DNA of 8,905 bases from Thermoplasmata archaeon. Lineage in GTDB: Archaea > Thermoplasmatota > Thermoplasmata > Thermoplasmatales > Thermoplasmataceae. The notes beneath the pieces are model-generated. The model was given only the letters and a program-made list of their open reading frames with translations, was not told the origin of the DNA and did no database searches. Below are positions 1 through 5,708 of the stretch, one piece after another (position 1 is the stretch's first letter; the number at the start of each line of letters is the position of its first letter). The DNA lies in contig JAJYZU010000041.1 of assembly GCA_021799755.1 (NCBI GenBank), positions 1 to 8,905 on the forward strand, in the 5' to 3' direction. Made by a program: the position numbers and the translations under genes.

Positions 1-8
1 TATAAGGG

Positions 9-47
9 GGAGTGCAGAGGGGGTTTTTTGAAACTCCTGCACACTCC
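9..47 (+). promoter_or_regulatory. Imperfect hairpin upstream of IS3 orfA
   Basis: GTGCAG at 12-17 can pair with CTGCAC at 37-42, and GGA at 9-11 with TCC at 45-47, with a small bulge; the loop contains a six-T run at 24-29. It lies 20 bases before the start of orfA. IS elements often have a structure here that limits transposase synthesis from outside transcripts, but that role is only an inference from position. Confidence 0.4.
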
Positions 48-67
48 GGGATATATGGTGATCTAGA

Positions 68-340
68 ATGACAGGAAAGTTCACTGTTGAGCAGAAGGTA
101 CAGATCGTCATTGAATCATTCACTGCAACAAACATTGCAGAGCTTTGCAGAAGGCATGGCGTATCCATTGCACAGTTCCACAGGTGGAAGGAGAGATTCC
201 TGGAGGGAGGTAGCAATGCACTTGGAGAATCGTCAAAGGGAAACGAATACCAGAAGGAGATAGATGATCTCAAGCGTCTAGTGGGCGATCAGGCCCTTGT
301 CATAGACGCTTTTAAAAAAAGTCGACAGGGGAGGAAATAA
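68..340 (+). CDS. IS3-family transposase OrfA (HTH DNA-binding subunit)
   Basis: This 90-residue protein is the regulatory, DNA-binding half of an IS3 transposase. Residues 5-45 form the HTH_Tnp_1-type helix-turn-helix (EQKVQIVIES, then IAELCRRHGVSIAQFHRWKE), which in this family recognises the element's ends. Residues 60-80 are charged and could form the coiled coil that mediates multimerisation. The ATG at 68 is preceded by GGTGATC (57-63), a perfect match to the archaeal 16S tail with 4 bases between, which fixes the start. It ends with TAA at 338-340, two bases before orfB. The A7 run at 314-320 lies in its last codons and could yield an OrfAB fusion. Length and motifs are normal for the family, and no lesion is visible. 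Confidence 0.9.
   Translation: MTGKFTVEQKVQIVIESFTATNIAELCRRHGVSIAQFHRWKERFLEGGSNALGESSKGNEYQKEIDDLKRLVGDQALVIDAFKKSRQGRK
314..321 (+). promoter_or_regulatory. A7G slippage site at the orfA/orfB junction
   Basis: Seven A residues (314-320) followed by G end orfA. OrfA reads them as AAA AAA AGT, so the canonical A_AAA_AAG heptamer is out of phase; tandem slippage would put the P-site tRNA on TAA. Slippage of a single Lys codon, or one extra A added by RNA polymerase (A8), gives an uninterrupted reading from orfA into orfB (codons 319-342 carry no stop). The orfB frame opens only at 316, just after a TAA at 313-315, which locates the crossover to this run. Frameshifted OrfAB production is well established for IS3; the exact mechanism here is inferred. 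Confidence 0.6.
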
Positions 341-342
341 TA

Positions 343-1299
343 ATGATCGTTAACATCCTTAAACCGGAAATGTCCATTGCAAGGATATCCAGGGCAATGG
401 ATATCCAGAGATCCACCATCTATTATGCGAGATCAGATCACACTGGAAAGAGAAAACCAAGGATCTCAAAAGAAATAGAGGATCAGATCCTGAAGATTGC
501 AGAGGAACGCATCACATATGGTTACAGGAGAATATGGGCATTAATGCGTAATTCCGGCATCCATGTGAACATGAAGACAGTCAGGCGTATCATGCGGACT
601 CACAACCTTGCTCTGCCATATGGAAAACACAAGAACAGGACAAGGAAGAGGGACCTCACAAAACCTGCCCATATTAACATGCTGTGGGAGACTGACATTC
701 ACTATGTCAGCACCTCCCGGGATGGAATGGCCTACCTGATGTCCATAAAAGACTGCTTCAGCAAGAAATGGATATCGTATGAATTCTCCAGATCCTGCAC
801 GGCATCGGACTGCATCATGGCAGTAGAGAAAGCCTATGCCACCAGGTTCCCTGATGAGAAACTTGTGCATCTCGTACTGAGGATAGACAACGGTCCTCAG
901 TATATATCGCATGAATTCAAAGAATCCATGGAATTACTTGGAATAAGGTTGGAATACATACAGAAGCACACGCCTGAGGATAACGGCGACATTGAATCCT
1001 TCCATAATTCACTGAAGACTGATTACATATGGGTCACTGATCTAGAGACATTCGAGGATGCACGCAAACTGATGGAATATGCATTCACTGATTACAACGG
1101 TACAAGGCCACATTCATCCATTGATTATCTTCCACCGGATGAATTTGAAAGGAGATGGAATGAAAGCGCTGATTTCAGGGAGAAATTCATGGAAGAGAGG
1201 AAAAAGAAGGGAGAAAGGATATTGAAAAACAGGATAGAAAAGAAAAGGAGGTTGAAAGAAAATGTCTCATTGGAAGCAGAAAAAAGTGTCCAAAATTAA
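343..1299 (+). CDS. IS3-family transposase OrfB (DDE integrase domain)
   Basis: This 318-residue protein is the catalytic half of the IS3 transposase, which cuts and joins DNA ends using a DDE metal-binding triad. Residues 45-85 form an HTH_21-like region (ITYGYRRIWALMRN). The rve integrase core follows, with D118 (WETDIHYV), D182 (RIDNGPQY) and E218 (DNGDIESFHNSLK). D182 and E218 are separated by exactly 35 residues, the classic D(35)E spacing. The lysine-rich tail (about 280-310) is expected for nucleic-acid contact. The ATG at 343 has GGAGG at 330-334 with 8 bases of spacing, so OrfB can also be made on its own. It is 2 bases from the orfA stop and in the -1 frame. The stop TAA is at 1297-1299. 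No lesion is visible. Confidence 0.92.
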   Translation: MIVNILKPEMSIARISRAMDIQRSTIYYARSDHTGKRKPRISKEIEDQILKIAEERITYGYRRIWALMRNSGIHVNMKTVRRIMRTHNLALPYGKHKNRTRKRDLTKPAHINMLWETDIHYVSTSRDGMAYLMSIKDCFSKKWISYEFSRSCTASDCIMAVEKAYATRFPDEKLVHLVLRIDNGPQYISHEFKESMELLGIRLEYIQKHTPEDNGDIESFHNSLKTDYIWVTDLETFEDARKLMEYAFTDYNGTRPHSSIDYLPPDEFERRWNESADFREKFMEERKKKGERILKNRIEKKRRLKENVSLEAEKSVQN

Positions 1300-1378
1300 G
1301 GGGCTCAGATCAGTCGAAATAAAATTGTATTTGTAGCAAGGATCGAACAGATGAAGGGACAGATTGTCTTATTAATAT

Positions 1379-1411
1379 CATTTTGGAGCTTTCTCAGAAA
1401 TATCCAAAATG
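1379..1411. repeat. Perfect nested inverted repeat
   Basis: CATTTTGGA (1379-1387) and TCCAAAATG (1403-1411) are perfect 9-bp complements. Inside the 15-base interval lies TTTCT-C-AGAAA, itself a perfect inverted repeat around one base. The two stems can form a compact hairpin with small bulges. It is not followed by a T-run on either strand, so a simple terminator is not supported. Confidence 0.6.
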
Positions 1412-1464
1412 GCAATTTAGACTGAGATGATTGATTTCTTCCCTGCAGCCTACCTTTGCCCTTA

Positions 1465-1544
1465 AATAACACTACATCTTTCTGTGAACATAGTATTTGA
1501 CTTGGTCTGATCACAAAAAGTTACTTATACTATGTAGTGTTATT
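1465..1544. repeat. 80-bp unit bounded by a perfect 13-bp inverted repeat
   Basis: AATAACACTACAT (1465-1477) and ATGTAGTGTTATT (1532-1544) are perfect complements 54 bases apart. A second perfect 9-bp pair, ACATAGTAT (1488-1496) with ATACTATGT (1527-1535), shares bases 1532-1535 with the first, so the two pairings exclude each other. The size and terminal repeats would suit a tiny non-autonomous element (MITE-like) or a bistable RNA structure. No coding potential is seen inside. Confidence 0.6.
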
Positions 1545-1685
1545 ACTACTAGATTGACATACATCAGGAGACTTGTAAGGGAAGACAATGTTTATCTCTA
1601 TGAGGTGACCAGTTAAAGGGAAAAAGAGCAGGCATGGTAAGGCAGAGATAGGAGTACATGGGAAAGGAGATAATAAAGGACAATA

Positions 1686-1731
1686 TGTACTGTTTTTCTC
1701 ATTTCTGGACAAAATAGAGAATTAATTATGA
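1686..1731 (+). repeat. Right terminal inverted repeat of IS3 copy 2
   Basis: Reads inward from TGTACTG, then CTCAT (1698-1702), TGGACAAAATAGAG (1706-1719) and AATTAATTATGA (1720-1731). It overlaps the last codons and stop of the orfB pseudogene. It matches 3012-3057 in inverse orientation. Confidence 0.8.
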
Positions 1732-2679
1732 GATGCTCCCGCCACTTCACCTCCTTTTCTTTCTTTCATATTCCTCTCCTTCCTTGTCATTCTTGCCATC
1801 TCCATCTTGATCTTTCTTGTTTTCAGTAATTCATCTGGATTTCCTCTATAATACTGTGCTGGTGTAAGATATTGCAGTGATGAATGCCTCCTATCGTTAT
1901 TGTAGAACTGCACTATGCCTGCAATTGTGCTGCAGGCATCCTGGTAATTCGTTACAACACTTGAATCAATCATGTCTCTTAATATTCTGTTGGCTCTCTC
2001 TACAATGCCGTTTTGCTCTGGGGTGTGAGGATGTATCCGCTTCTGCGTGAGACCTTTCTACGTCAATACGATCTTGAACTCATAACATATGAACGAAGAA
2101 CCGTTATCTGTCTGGATAACAGGTTCTGCCAGAGAATCCTTTCTCAGTGTTTCGATGGCTTTCTGTGCTTCCAGGCCAGCTGAATCTGCATCCATCGATC
2201 TCAGCAGTGTATGGTGTGTTATATACCTGGAAAACACATCTATCAACACAATCAGGTAGAAGAACCTGCCTTTCACCTTCACATACATGATATCGCATTG
2301 CCAGATTTCATCCGGCCTTATGGGGCGATATCTCTCTTTCGACAGGAATATCTTCTCCTTTCTCGTTGTAACAAGGCCATGCCTTCTCAGAACTGCGTAC
2401 ACAGTGCTTGGAGAAACATACGCTATATCCTCGTCTATCATAGTATATGCGAGTTCTCGAAATCCAAGATTTGGATGCTTCATCTTGAAACCGACTATCA
2501 ACCATTCCTCGTCCCTCAGGGCAAAAGGGTTGAATCTTCCATCCATTGTGCTGGGTTTAAGCCATGAATAGTATGAAGATGGCGCTATTCCCAGTATTGC
2601 AAGGATCTTCCTGATCGGGTATTCTATCTAGAACTGCTGTATTTACGGTTTCAAGAATCTCTGAAATGAAGTATCTCAT
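1722..2679 (-). pseudogene. IS3-family transposase OrfB, broken by a 4-bp duplication and a TAG
   Basis: The gene starts at ATG 2679 behind GGGGGGAGG and overlaps the orfA stop by four bases (ATGA). It reads MRYFISEILETVNTAVL and then loses frame. The cause is visible: TAGATAGA (plus strand TCTATCTA, 2623-2630) is a tandem 4-bp duplication. Removing one unit restores AVL-EYPIRKILAILGI, a normal OrfB amino end. The correct frame then runs through an HTH_21 region and the integrase core, with catalytic Asp in IWQCDIMYV and in IQTDNGSSF. It meets an in-frame TAG at 2058-2060, then continues KGLTQKRIHPHTPEQNG with the catalytic Glu in QNGIVERAN, to TAA at 1722-1724. All three DDE residues survive; only these two lesions are seen. 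The protein should be inactive unless both are bypassed. Confidence 0.88.
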
Positions 2680-2987
2680 GTCCTCCCCCCGTAACCCCCA
2701 ATCTTTTTTTTAAGTGCAAGGTTTTCCTGTGTGATCTCTGCAATGACATCCTTGAGTCTCGCGATCTCCTCATCCTTTGACCGGATCTTCTCATCTATGT
2801 TCGGCTTCCTTCCACGGTCATCGAATATCTGCGAAGACTGAAGAAGCTTCTCCTTCCAATTGTAGAATCTTGCGGGCTTTATATCATATTTCCTGCACAG
2901 TTCAGATATCTGAATGGTACCGCTCAACCCTTCCAGGACGATTCTAAGCTTTTCCTCCGGTTTGTAAAATCTCTTCGGTTCTGCCAT
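2676..2987 (-). CDS. IS3-family transposase OrfA, copy 2
   Basis: This 103-residue protein has an HTH_Tnp_1 domain at about residues 8-50 (EEKLRIVLEG, then ISELCRKYDIKPARFYNWKE), followed by a leucine-zipper-like coiled coil at about 72-95 (EEIARLKDVIAEITQENLA). In IS3 elements this half binds the terminal repeats and multimerises. I choose the ATG at 2987; a TTG six codons upstream (3005) is possible, but nothing supports it. No Shine-Dalgarno sequence precedes the ATG. The stop TGA (2676-2678) overlaps the orfB ATG as ATGA. Codons 93-95 are AAA AAA AAG, an in-phase canonical slippery site. The reading frame is intact, although its partner orfB is not. Confidence 0.87.
   Translation of the reverse strand: MAEPKRFYKPEEKLRIVLEGLSGTIQISELCRKYDIKPARFYNWKEKLLQSSQIFDDRGRKPNIDEKIRSKDEEIARLKDVIAEITQENLALKKKIGGYGGRT
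2703..2711 (-). promoter_or_regulatory. Canonical A_AAA_AAG -1 frameshift site
   Basis: OrfA reads AAA AAA AAG here, eight A residues and a G on the minus strand. A_AAA_AAG lies in the zero frame, the canonical heptamer for -1 slippage in IS3 elements. After slippage the reading continues GAT TGG GGG without a stop into the orfB start at 2679, giving a potential OrfAB fusion. In this copy the fusion would still fail at the 2623-2630 duplication. Confidence 0.75.
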
Positions 2988-3840
2988 ATATAAGGCTTGG
3001 AGCAAAATGTATCATAATTAATTTCCCAGATTGTCCAAAGATGAGATGAACAATTCACCCATATAACTTGTCTCTCATCCTTATTACCTCTTATTTCCGT
3101 TGGCAATGCATTCTTTCTCCGATCCTTCAGCCTGTATGATTCTCCCCTGATGTTTATGACAACGCAGTGATGCAGTATTCTATCCAGCACTGCAGATGCT
3201 ATTACCGTATCCCCTAGGACCTCGCCCCATTCGCTGAAAGACTTATTTGATGTGTATATTGTGGATCTCTTCTCATACCTGGAGGAAACGAACTGGAAGA
3301 ACAGGTTGGATTCCTCCCTGCTGAGAGGAAGATATCCGATCTCGTCAACAATCATCAGCCTGAACCTGGAATATGTTTTAATGCGGTATTCCAGTCTCTT
3401 GAGATCGTAATCCCTCTTCAGTATCTGGACAAGCTTCAGCGCCGATATGTAATATACAGGTATATCGGACATGACAGCTCTCATTCCCAGTGCGACCGAA
3501 AGATGCGTCTTCCCGACGCCTGGAGGTCCCAGGAAGACAACGTTCTCAGTGTTGTGTATATACTGCATAGTCTGAGATCATCCATCACCGATCGATCAAT
3601 GGAAGGCTGGAATGAGAAATCGAAATCGTCTATTGTTTTTCGGAAGGGAAAACCCGACCAGTTCAGCATGTTCTCCGTCTTCTTTGAAAGCTTGTGCCTG
3701 AGCTCTTCAGAGAGAAGATGATCCAGTATGTCCATGACTGGCTTGTCATGTGATGTTTCAAGATATGAATCAATGATGCTCTCCATCGTGGTCATGCCAA
3801 GTTTTGAAAGATATTCATGCACTCTTTCGTACGAATCCAT
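2924..3840 (-). pseudogene. istB: IstB, IS21-family AAA+ transposition helper, frameshifted
   Basis: IstB is the ATP-dependent helper that works with the IstA transposase. The first frame (3840 to about 3574) gives the helical amino domain (MDSYERVHEYLSKLGMT to RSVMDDL). The remainder is in another frame from MQYIHNTENVV: Walker A GPPGVGKT, Walker B LMIVDEIGYLPL, sensor-type TIYTSNKSFSEW and the ending INIRGESYRLKDRRKN. At the junction CTCAGACTATG, one added base would restore an expected DLRTMQYIHN, so a single-base loss near 3570-3574 is the likely lesion. No slippery motif is seen, which argues against programmed shifting. The ATG at 3840 overlaps the istA stop by one base (TGATG). From 3057 downward the frame has entered IS3 copy 2 and ends at 2924, so the last 45 or so codons are foreign and the native end is lost. 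Confidence 0.88.
3012..3057 (-). repeat. Left terminal inverted repeat of IS3 copy 2
   Basis: Read on the minus strand from 3057: TGAATTGTTCAT, CTCAT (3041-3045), TGGACAATCTGGGA (3024-3037) and AATTAATTATGA (3012-3023, allowing one shared A). It is the inverted partner of 1686-1731. The insertion point lies inside the istB reading frame, in the codon after GTT ATA TGG. Confidence 0.8.
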
Positions 3841-5012
3841 CAGATCACATCCTCGTATCTCTTCAGATCTCTTGTCTCAACAACCTGTGAAAACACAGCA
3901 GCATTCTCCTCCCGTATTGCTTTGAGAAGACCTTCGAAATGCTCCTTCTTCCTGGATATCCTACCGCTTCCAGAAAGAATGGAATGATCTGCAATTATGA
4001 TAGAATCCACTTCTATCCTGATGGAAGAGGATTCCTCAATTATCCTGCATTCCCTGCCTGCAAATTTCCATGGAACGGAATACCTGTTTCCTTTATACGA
4101 TACATAGCAATCCCTTGATATCTTTCTTGTGTTCTCCTGCCTGGTAATATATGCAGACACAGATGTCAGTGGGTTCAGCTTTTCATCCTTCAGCCTCTGG
4201 TAAGGTATCTCATGCGTTGTTCCATGTATCTGGGAATTGACCTTTTTCAGCCACTCCCTGCACTGGTTGTTCAGATCATTAAGGTCAGAAAAGGTTCTTC
4301 CTTTGAAGAAATTGTTCCTGAGATACTTTATCGTGCTCTCTATCTTACCCTTTGTCTGTGGCCTGTATGGGTAACATAATCGGACAACGATGCCATAGTA
4401 TTCAGCGAAGTCCATGAATTTTGCATTGAACTTGGATTCCGATGCCTTGATCTTGCGGTCAAGAACAACCTGCTTCATGTTGTCATAAAGCATTGTATCC
4501 GTATATCCGCCGAAGAATGTGAATGAGTTGAGATGCATCTTAATGACATTGTTAGTGGATATATCCGCTGTGAATTCGGCATACCTTGTCCTTGAGTATC
4601 CAAGGAGAATGGAGAAGGCATAGAGTTTTTTCCGCTTTCCATCGATCTCTATGTGACCGAATTCGCCAAAGTCAACCTGTGACTGCTTTCCAGGTTCAGT
4701 CTCATATCTGTAGACAGCCGGTATCCTGCGATCCTTTCTAAGTTTATGGCAGTATTCCTTCAGTATTGTGTATCCGCCGTTATATCCAAGCTTTCGGATC
4801 TCCTCGAGTATCCTTACGGCGGAAAGATTGTGTTCATCTATCAATGCATGGATCTTGTCCCTGTAGGGATCCAGCTTTGATCCCTTCTTCTTTCTCTTCT
4901 TATCCTGTATCCTGGTCCTCTTGAGCATCCTACTTACTGTATTTCTTGATACACCGAGCTCCCTTGCTATATCCCTGTTGCTCATACCTCCTTCTTTAAG
5001 ATTCCTTATCAT
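3840..5012 (-). CDS. istA: IstA, IS21-family DDE transposase
   Basis: IstA cuts and joins the element's ends with help from the IstB ATPase. From the ATG at 5012 it has 390 residues, normal for the family. Residues 1-35 hold a helix-turn-helix (SNRDIARELGVSRNTVSRML) and 36-50 are strongly basic. The integrase core has D114 (SQVDFGEF), D177 (LYDNMKQVV) and E225 (KGKIESTIKYL); the last two are 47 residues apart, as expected for IS21. A beta-rich tail (VSYKGNRYSVPWKFAG) follows. I prefer ATG 5012 because GGAGGTG (5019-5025) stands 6 bases before it. A TTG at 5036 would add MYRLEVWR, which also resembles family amino ends, so the longer form is possible. The stop TGA (3840-3842) overlaps the istB start as TGATG. 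No lesion is visible. Confidence 0.93.
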   Translation of the reverse strand: MIRNLKEGGMSNRDIARELGVSRNTVSRMLKRTRIQDKKRKKKGSKLDPYRDKIHALIDEHNLSAVRILEEIRKLGYNGGYTILKEYCHKLRKDRRIPAVYRYETEPGKQSQVDFGEFGHIEIDGKRKKLYAFSILLGYSRTRYAEFTADISTNNVIKMHLNSFTFFGGYTDTMLYDNMKQVVLDRKIKASESKFNAKFMDFAEYYGIVVRLCYPYRPQTKGKIESTIKYLRNNFFKGRTFSDLNDLNNQCREWLKKVNSQIHGTTHEIPYQRLKDEKLNPLTSVSAYITRQENTRKISRDCYVSYKGNRYSVPWKFAGRECRIIEESSSIRIEVDSIIIADHSILSGSGRISRKKEHFEGLLKAIREENAAVFSQVVETRDLKRYEDVI

Positions 5013-5062
5013 TCTCCACACCTCCAGCCGGTACAATCCCTATCCCCTTCCGCATGAGGAAA

Positions 5063-5140
5063 TGGATCAAAATTAAACCGGCGATCTGGATCACTTTTAT
5101 TCCGGCGAAAATGCACAATATTCAACCGGCGATTACAACA
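5063..5140 (-). repeat. IS21 left end with three phased transposase-binding-type repeats
   Basis: Three related units of 22-23 bp, in plus orientation TGGATCA...CCGGCGAT (5063-5085), TGGATCA...CCGGCGAA (5087-5109) and TGCACA...CCGGCGAT (5112-5133), precede the terminus ACAACA (5135-5140). The CCGGCGA cores start at 5078, 5102 and 5126, exactly 24 bp apart. IS21 ends are known to carry multiple repeats of this kind that bind IstA. The spacing of just over two helical turns puts successive sites on nearly the same face of the DNA. Confidence 0.85.
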
Positions 5141-5522
5141 GACCGCCGAGCATGACGTCATTGCCAATTATGTCGTAACAACGGCATCCGTTAATGATTC
5201 ACAGATAGGTCTTTCGATGCTAGGCATCGTAAATTACAAGGACAAGGGGCATTTTTTCGTTGAAGGAAGAGGGATAGATGCACCCATGGATAGATCCCTG
5301 AAGGGATACATGCTGCCTGTGGAAAGCATCCGCCGCAACATGCGGATAACGAGGAAGCGATCCAGGGGTGAAAGACCATATTCAGTGATCAAGACAATAT
5401 TCCATGGTGGTCATGTCTTCGTTACGACCGTTCCGATGGTTCGCGTCAAGTGCATGTTCATGTGTTTTGGACACAACCACATGTGCATGATAAGGATGAA
5501 AAAGAAGGGGATGATAGCGTGA
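5141..5522 (+). pseudogene. 3' fragment of an IS5-like DDE transposase gene
   Basis: An open frame runs from the IS21 boundary (ACC GCC GAG CAT GAC, from 5142) to TGA at 5520-5522. It reads AEHDVIANYVVTTASVNDSQ, then IVNYKDKGHFFVEGRGIDA, then LKGYMLPVESIRRN and RGERPYSVIKTIFHGGHVFV. This is the carboxy part of a DDE_Tnp_1/IS5-type transposase: VTTASVNDSQ corresponds to the second Asp region and RGERPYSVIK holds the likely catalytic Glu. The amino part with the first Asp is missing, cut off by the IS21 insertion and not found elsewhere in the window. The ATG at 5217 is internal to the domain and is not a real start. The family name is from motif resemblance and could be a neighbouring IS4/IS5 subgroup. 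Confidence 0.75.
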
Positions 5523-5708
5523 GCTATGGAAATTCCATGAAGAATGGACGAAGATAGGGGAAAATAAGAGATAAAGGAACCATTTCAGACAGCATTGACC
5601 ATGAATGCGCCGTAATTTCCCTGTAAGATCAATCATGAGCCAAGATTAATATGTTGTTAGAAGTTGTCTCTAAGCTAAAACTTAAGAATTGAAAAATTAT
5701 GCGCTATA
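5523..5708. other. Noncoding tail of the IS5-like remnant and glycosyltransferase upstream region
   Basis: A 13-bp near-palindrome, ATGGAA-A-TTCCAT (5526-5538), follows the transposase stop directly. GCATT...AATGC occurs further on. The outer end of the IS5-like element should lie here but has no visible partner. The last 60 bases are AT-rich and lead into the glycosyltransferase gene. I cannot point to a clear TATA box or Shine-Dalgarno sequence. Confidence 0.45.

Larger units (their letters stand above)
1..1312 (+). mobile_element. IS3-family insertion sequence, copy 1 (left end not identified)
   Basis: The two-gene layout, orfA followed by orfB in the -1 frame with an A-run at the junction, is that of the IS3 family. 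Both genes are open and carry the expected motifs, so this copy may be active. The right end is probably close to 1312: the sequence TGTCCA at 1287-1292 corresponds to the TGGACA box found about 20 bp inside both ends of the second IS3 copy at 1686-3057, and a CA dinucleotide occurs 20 bp further out at 1311-1312. I could not find a matching inverted partner before orfA, so the left end is either outside the window or too diverged. The right boundary is an inference by analogy; the family assignment is secure. Confidence 0.75.
1313..1685. other. Intergenic stretch between two IS3 copies, no convincing gene
   Basis: About 370 bp with no reading frame that looks like a protein family member. 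A 60-codon frame on the minus strand at 1530-1712 and a 69-codon one at 1305-1514 have odd composition, no ribosome-binding site and overlap repeats, so I do not call them. A short plus-strand frame from the ATG at 1350 (MKGQIVLLISFWSFLRN) is hydrophobic but ends after 24 residues. The stretch holds two notable inverted repeats, listed separately. It does not contain the missing right end of the IS21 element or the missing 5' half of the IS5-like gene, so the nest to its right did not simply split this sequence. Confidence 0.6.
1686..3057 (-). mobile_element. IS3-family insertion sequence, copy 2 (complete ends, inactive)
   Basis: A 1372-bp element on the minus strand, with orfA (2676-2987) and a broken orfB (1722-2679). 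Its ends are inverted repeats of about 46 bp, each starting with TG as is usual for IS3. The inner 26 bp (1706-1731 and 3012-3037) match at 21 positions and share TGGACAA and AATTAATTATGA; the outer 20 bp share TG, TTGT-like and CTCAT blocks. The left end (3057) lies inside the end of istB of the IS21 element. The flanks read ...ACAATA and CCCATA..., so no 3-4 bp target duplication remains, which suggests that one side was later rearranged. It differs clearly in sequence from copy 1. Confidence 0.85.
3058..5140 (-). mobile_element. IS21-family insertion sequence, right end lost
   Basis: istA and istB in the order and overlap typical of IS21, preceded by a left end that starts TGTTGTAATCGCCGG at 5140 on the minus strand and carries three phased repeats. 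The right end is missing: no CGCCGG box or TGTTGT-type terminus is found before IS3 copy 2 or on its far side up to 1313. The element therefore cannot move by itself. Its left boundary cuts into an IS5-like transposase gene, so it inserted into that older element. Confidence 0.87.

Noticed and set aside
541..912. 123-codon open frame on the minus strand
   Set aside because: It lies wholly inside the intact IS3 orfB on the other strand, has no family motif and is explained by codon bias of orfB.
3..1303. TAAGGGG at 3-9 and 1297-1303 as a target duplication of IS3 copy 1
   Set aside because: The second copy overlaps the orfB stop codon, and the end boxes of the family lie further out; a 7-bp match is within chance.
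1305..1712. Minus-strand frames of 60 and 69 codons
   Set aside because: No ribosome-binding site or family resemblance; they cross inverted repeats and the IS3 end.
2211..2571. Two overlapping plus-strand open frames of 94-118 codons
   Set aside because: They mirror the IS3 orfB pseudogene, which shows clear DDE motifs on the minus strand.
1681..3062. Target duplication around IS3 copy 2
   Set aside because: The flanks (ACAATA and CCCATA) share no 3-4 bp direct repeat, although the terminal repeats fix the boundaries.
5217..5522. Separate 101-residue gene starting at ATG 5217
   Set aside because: The same frame is open back to the IS21 boundary and reads as IS5-like transposase there, so the ATG is internal.
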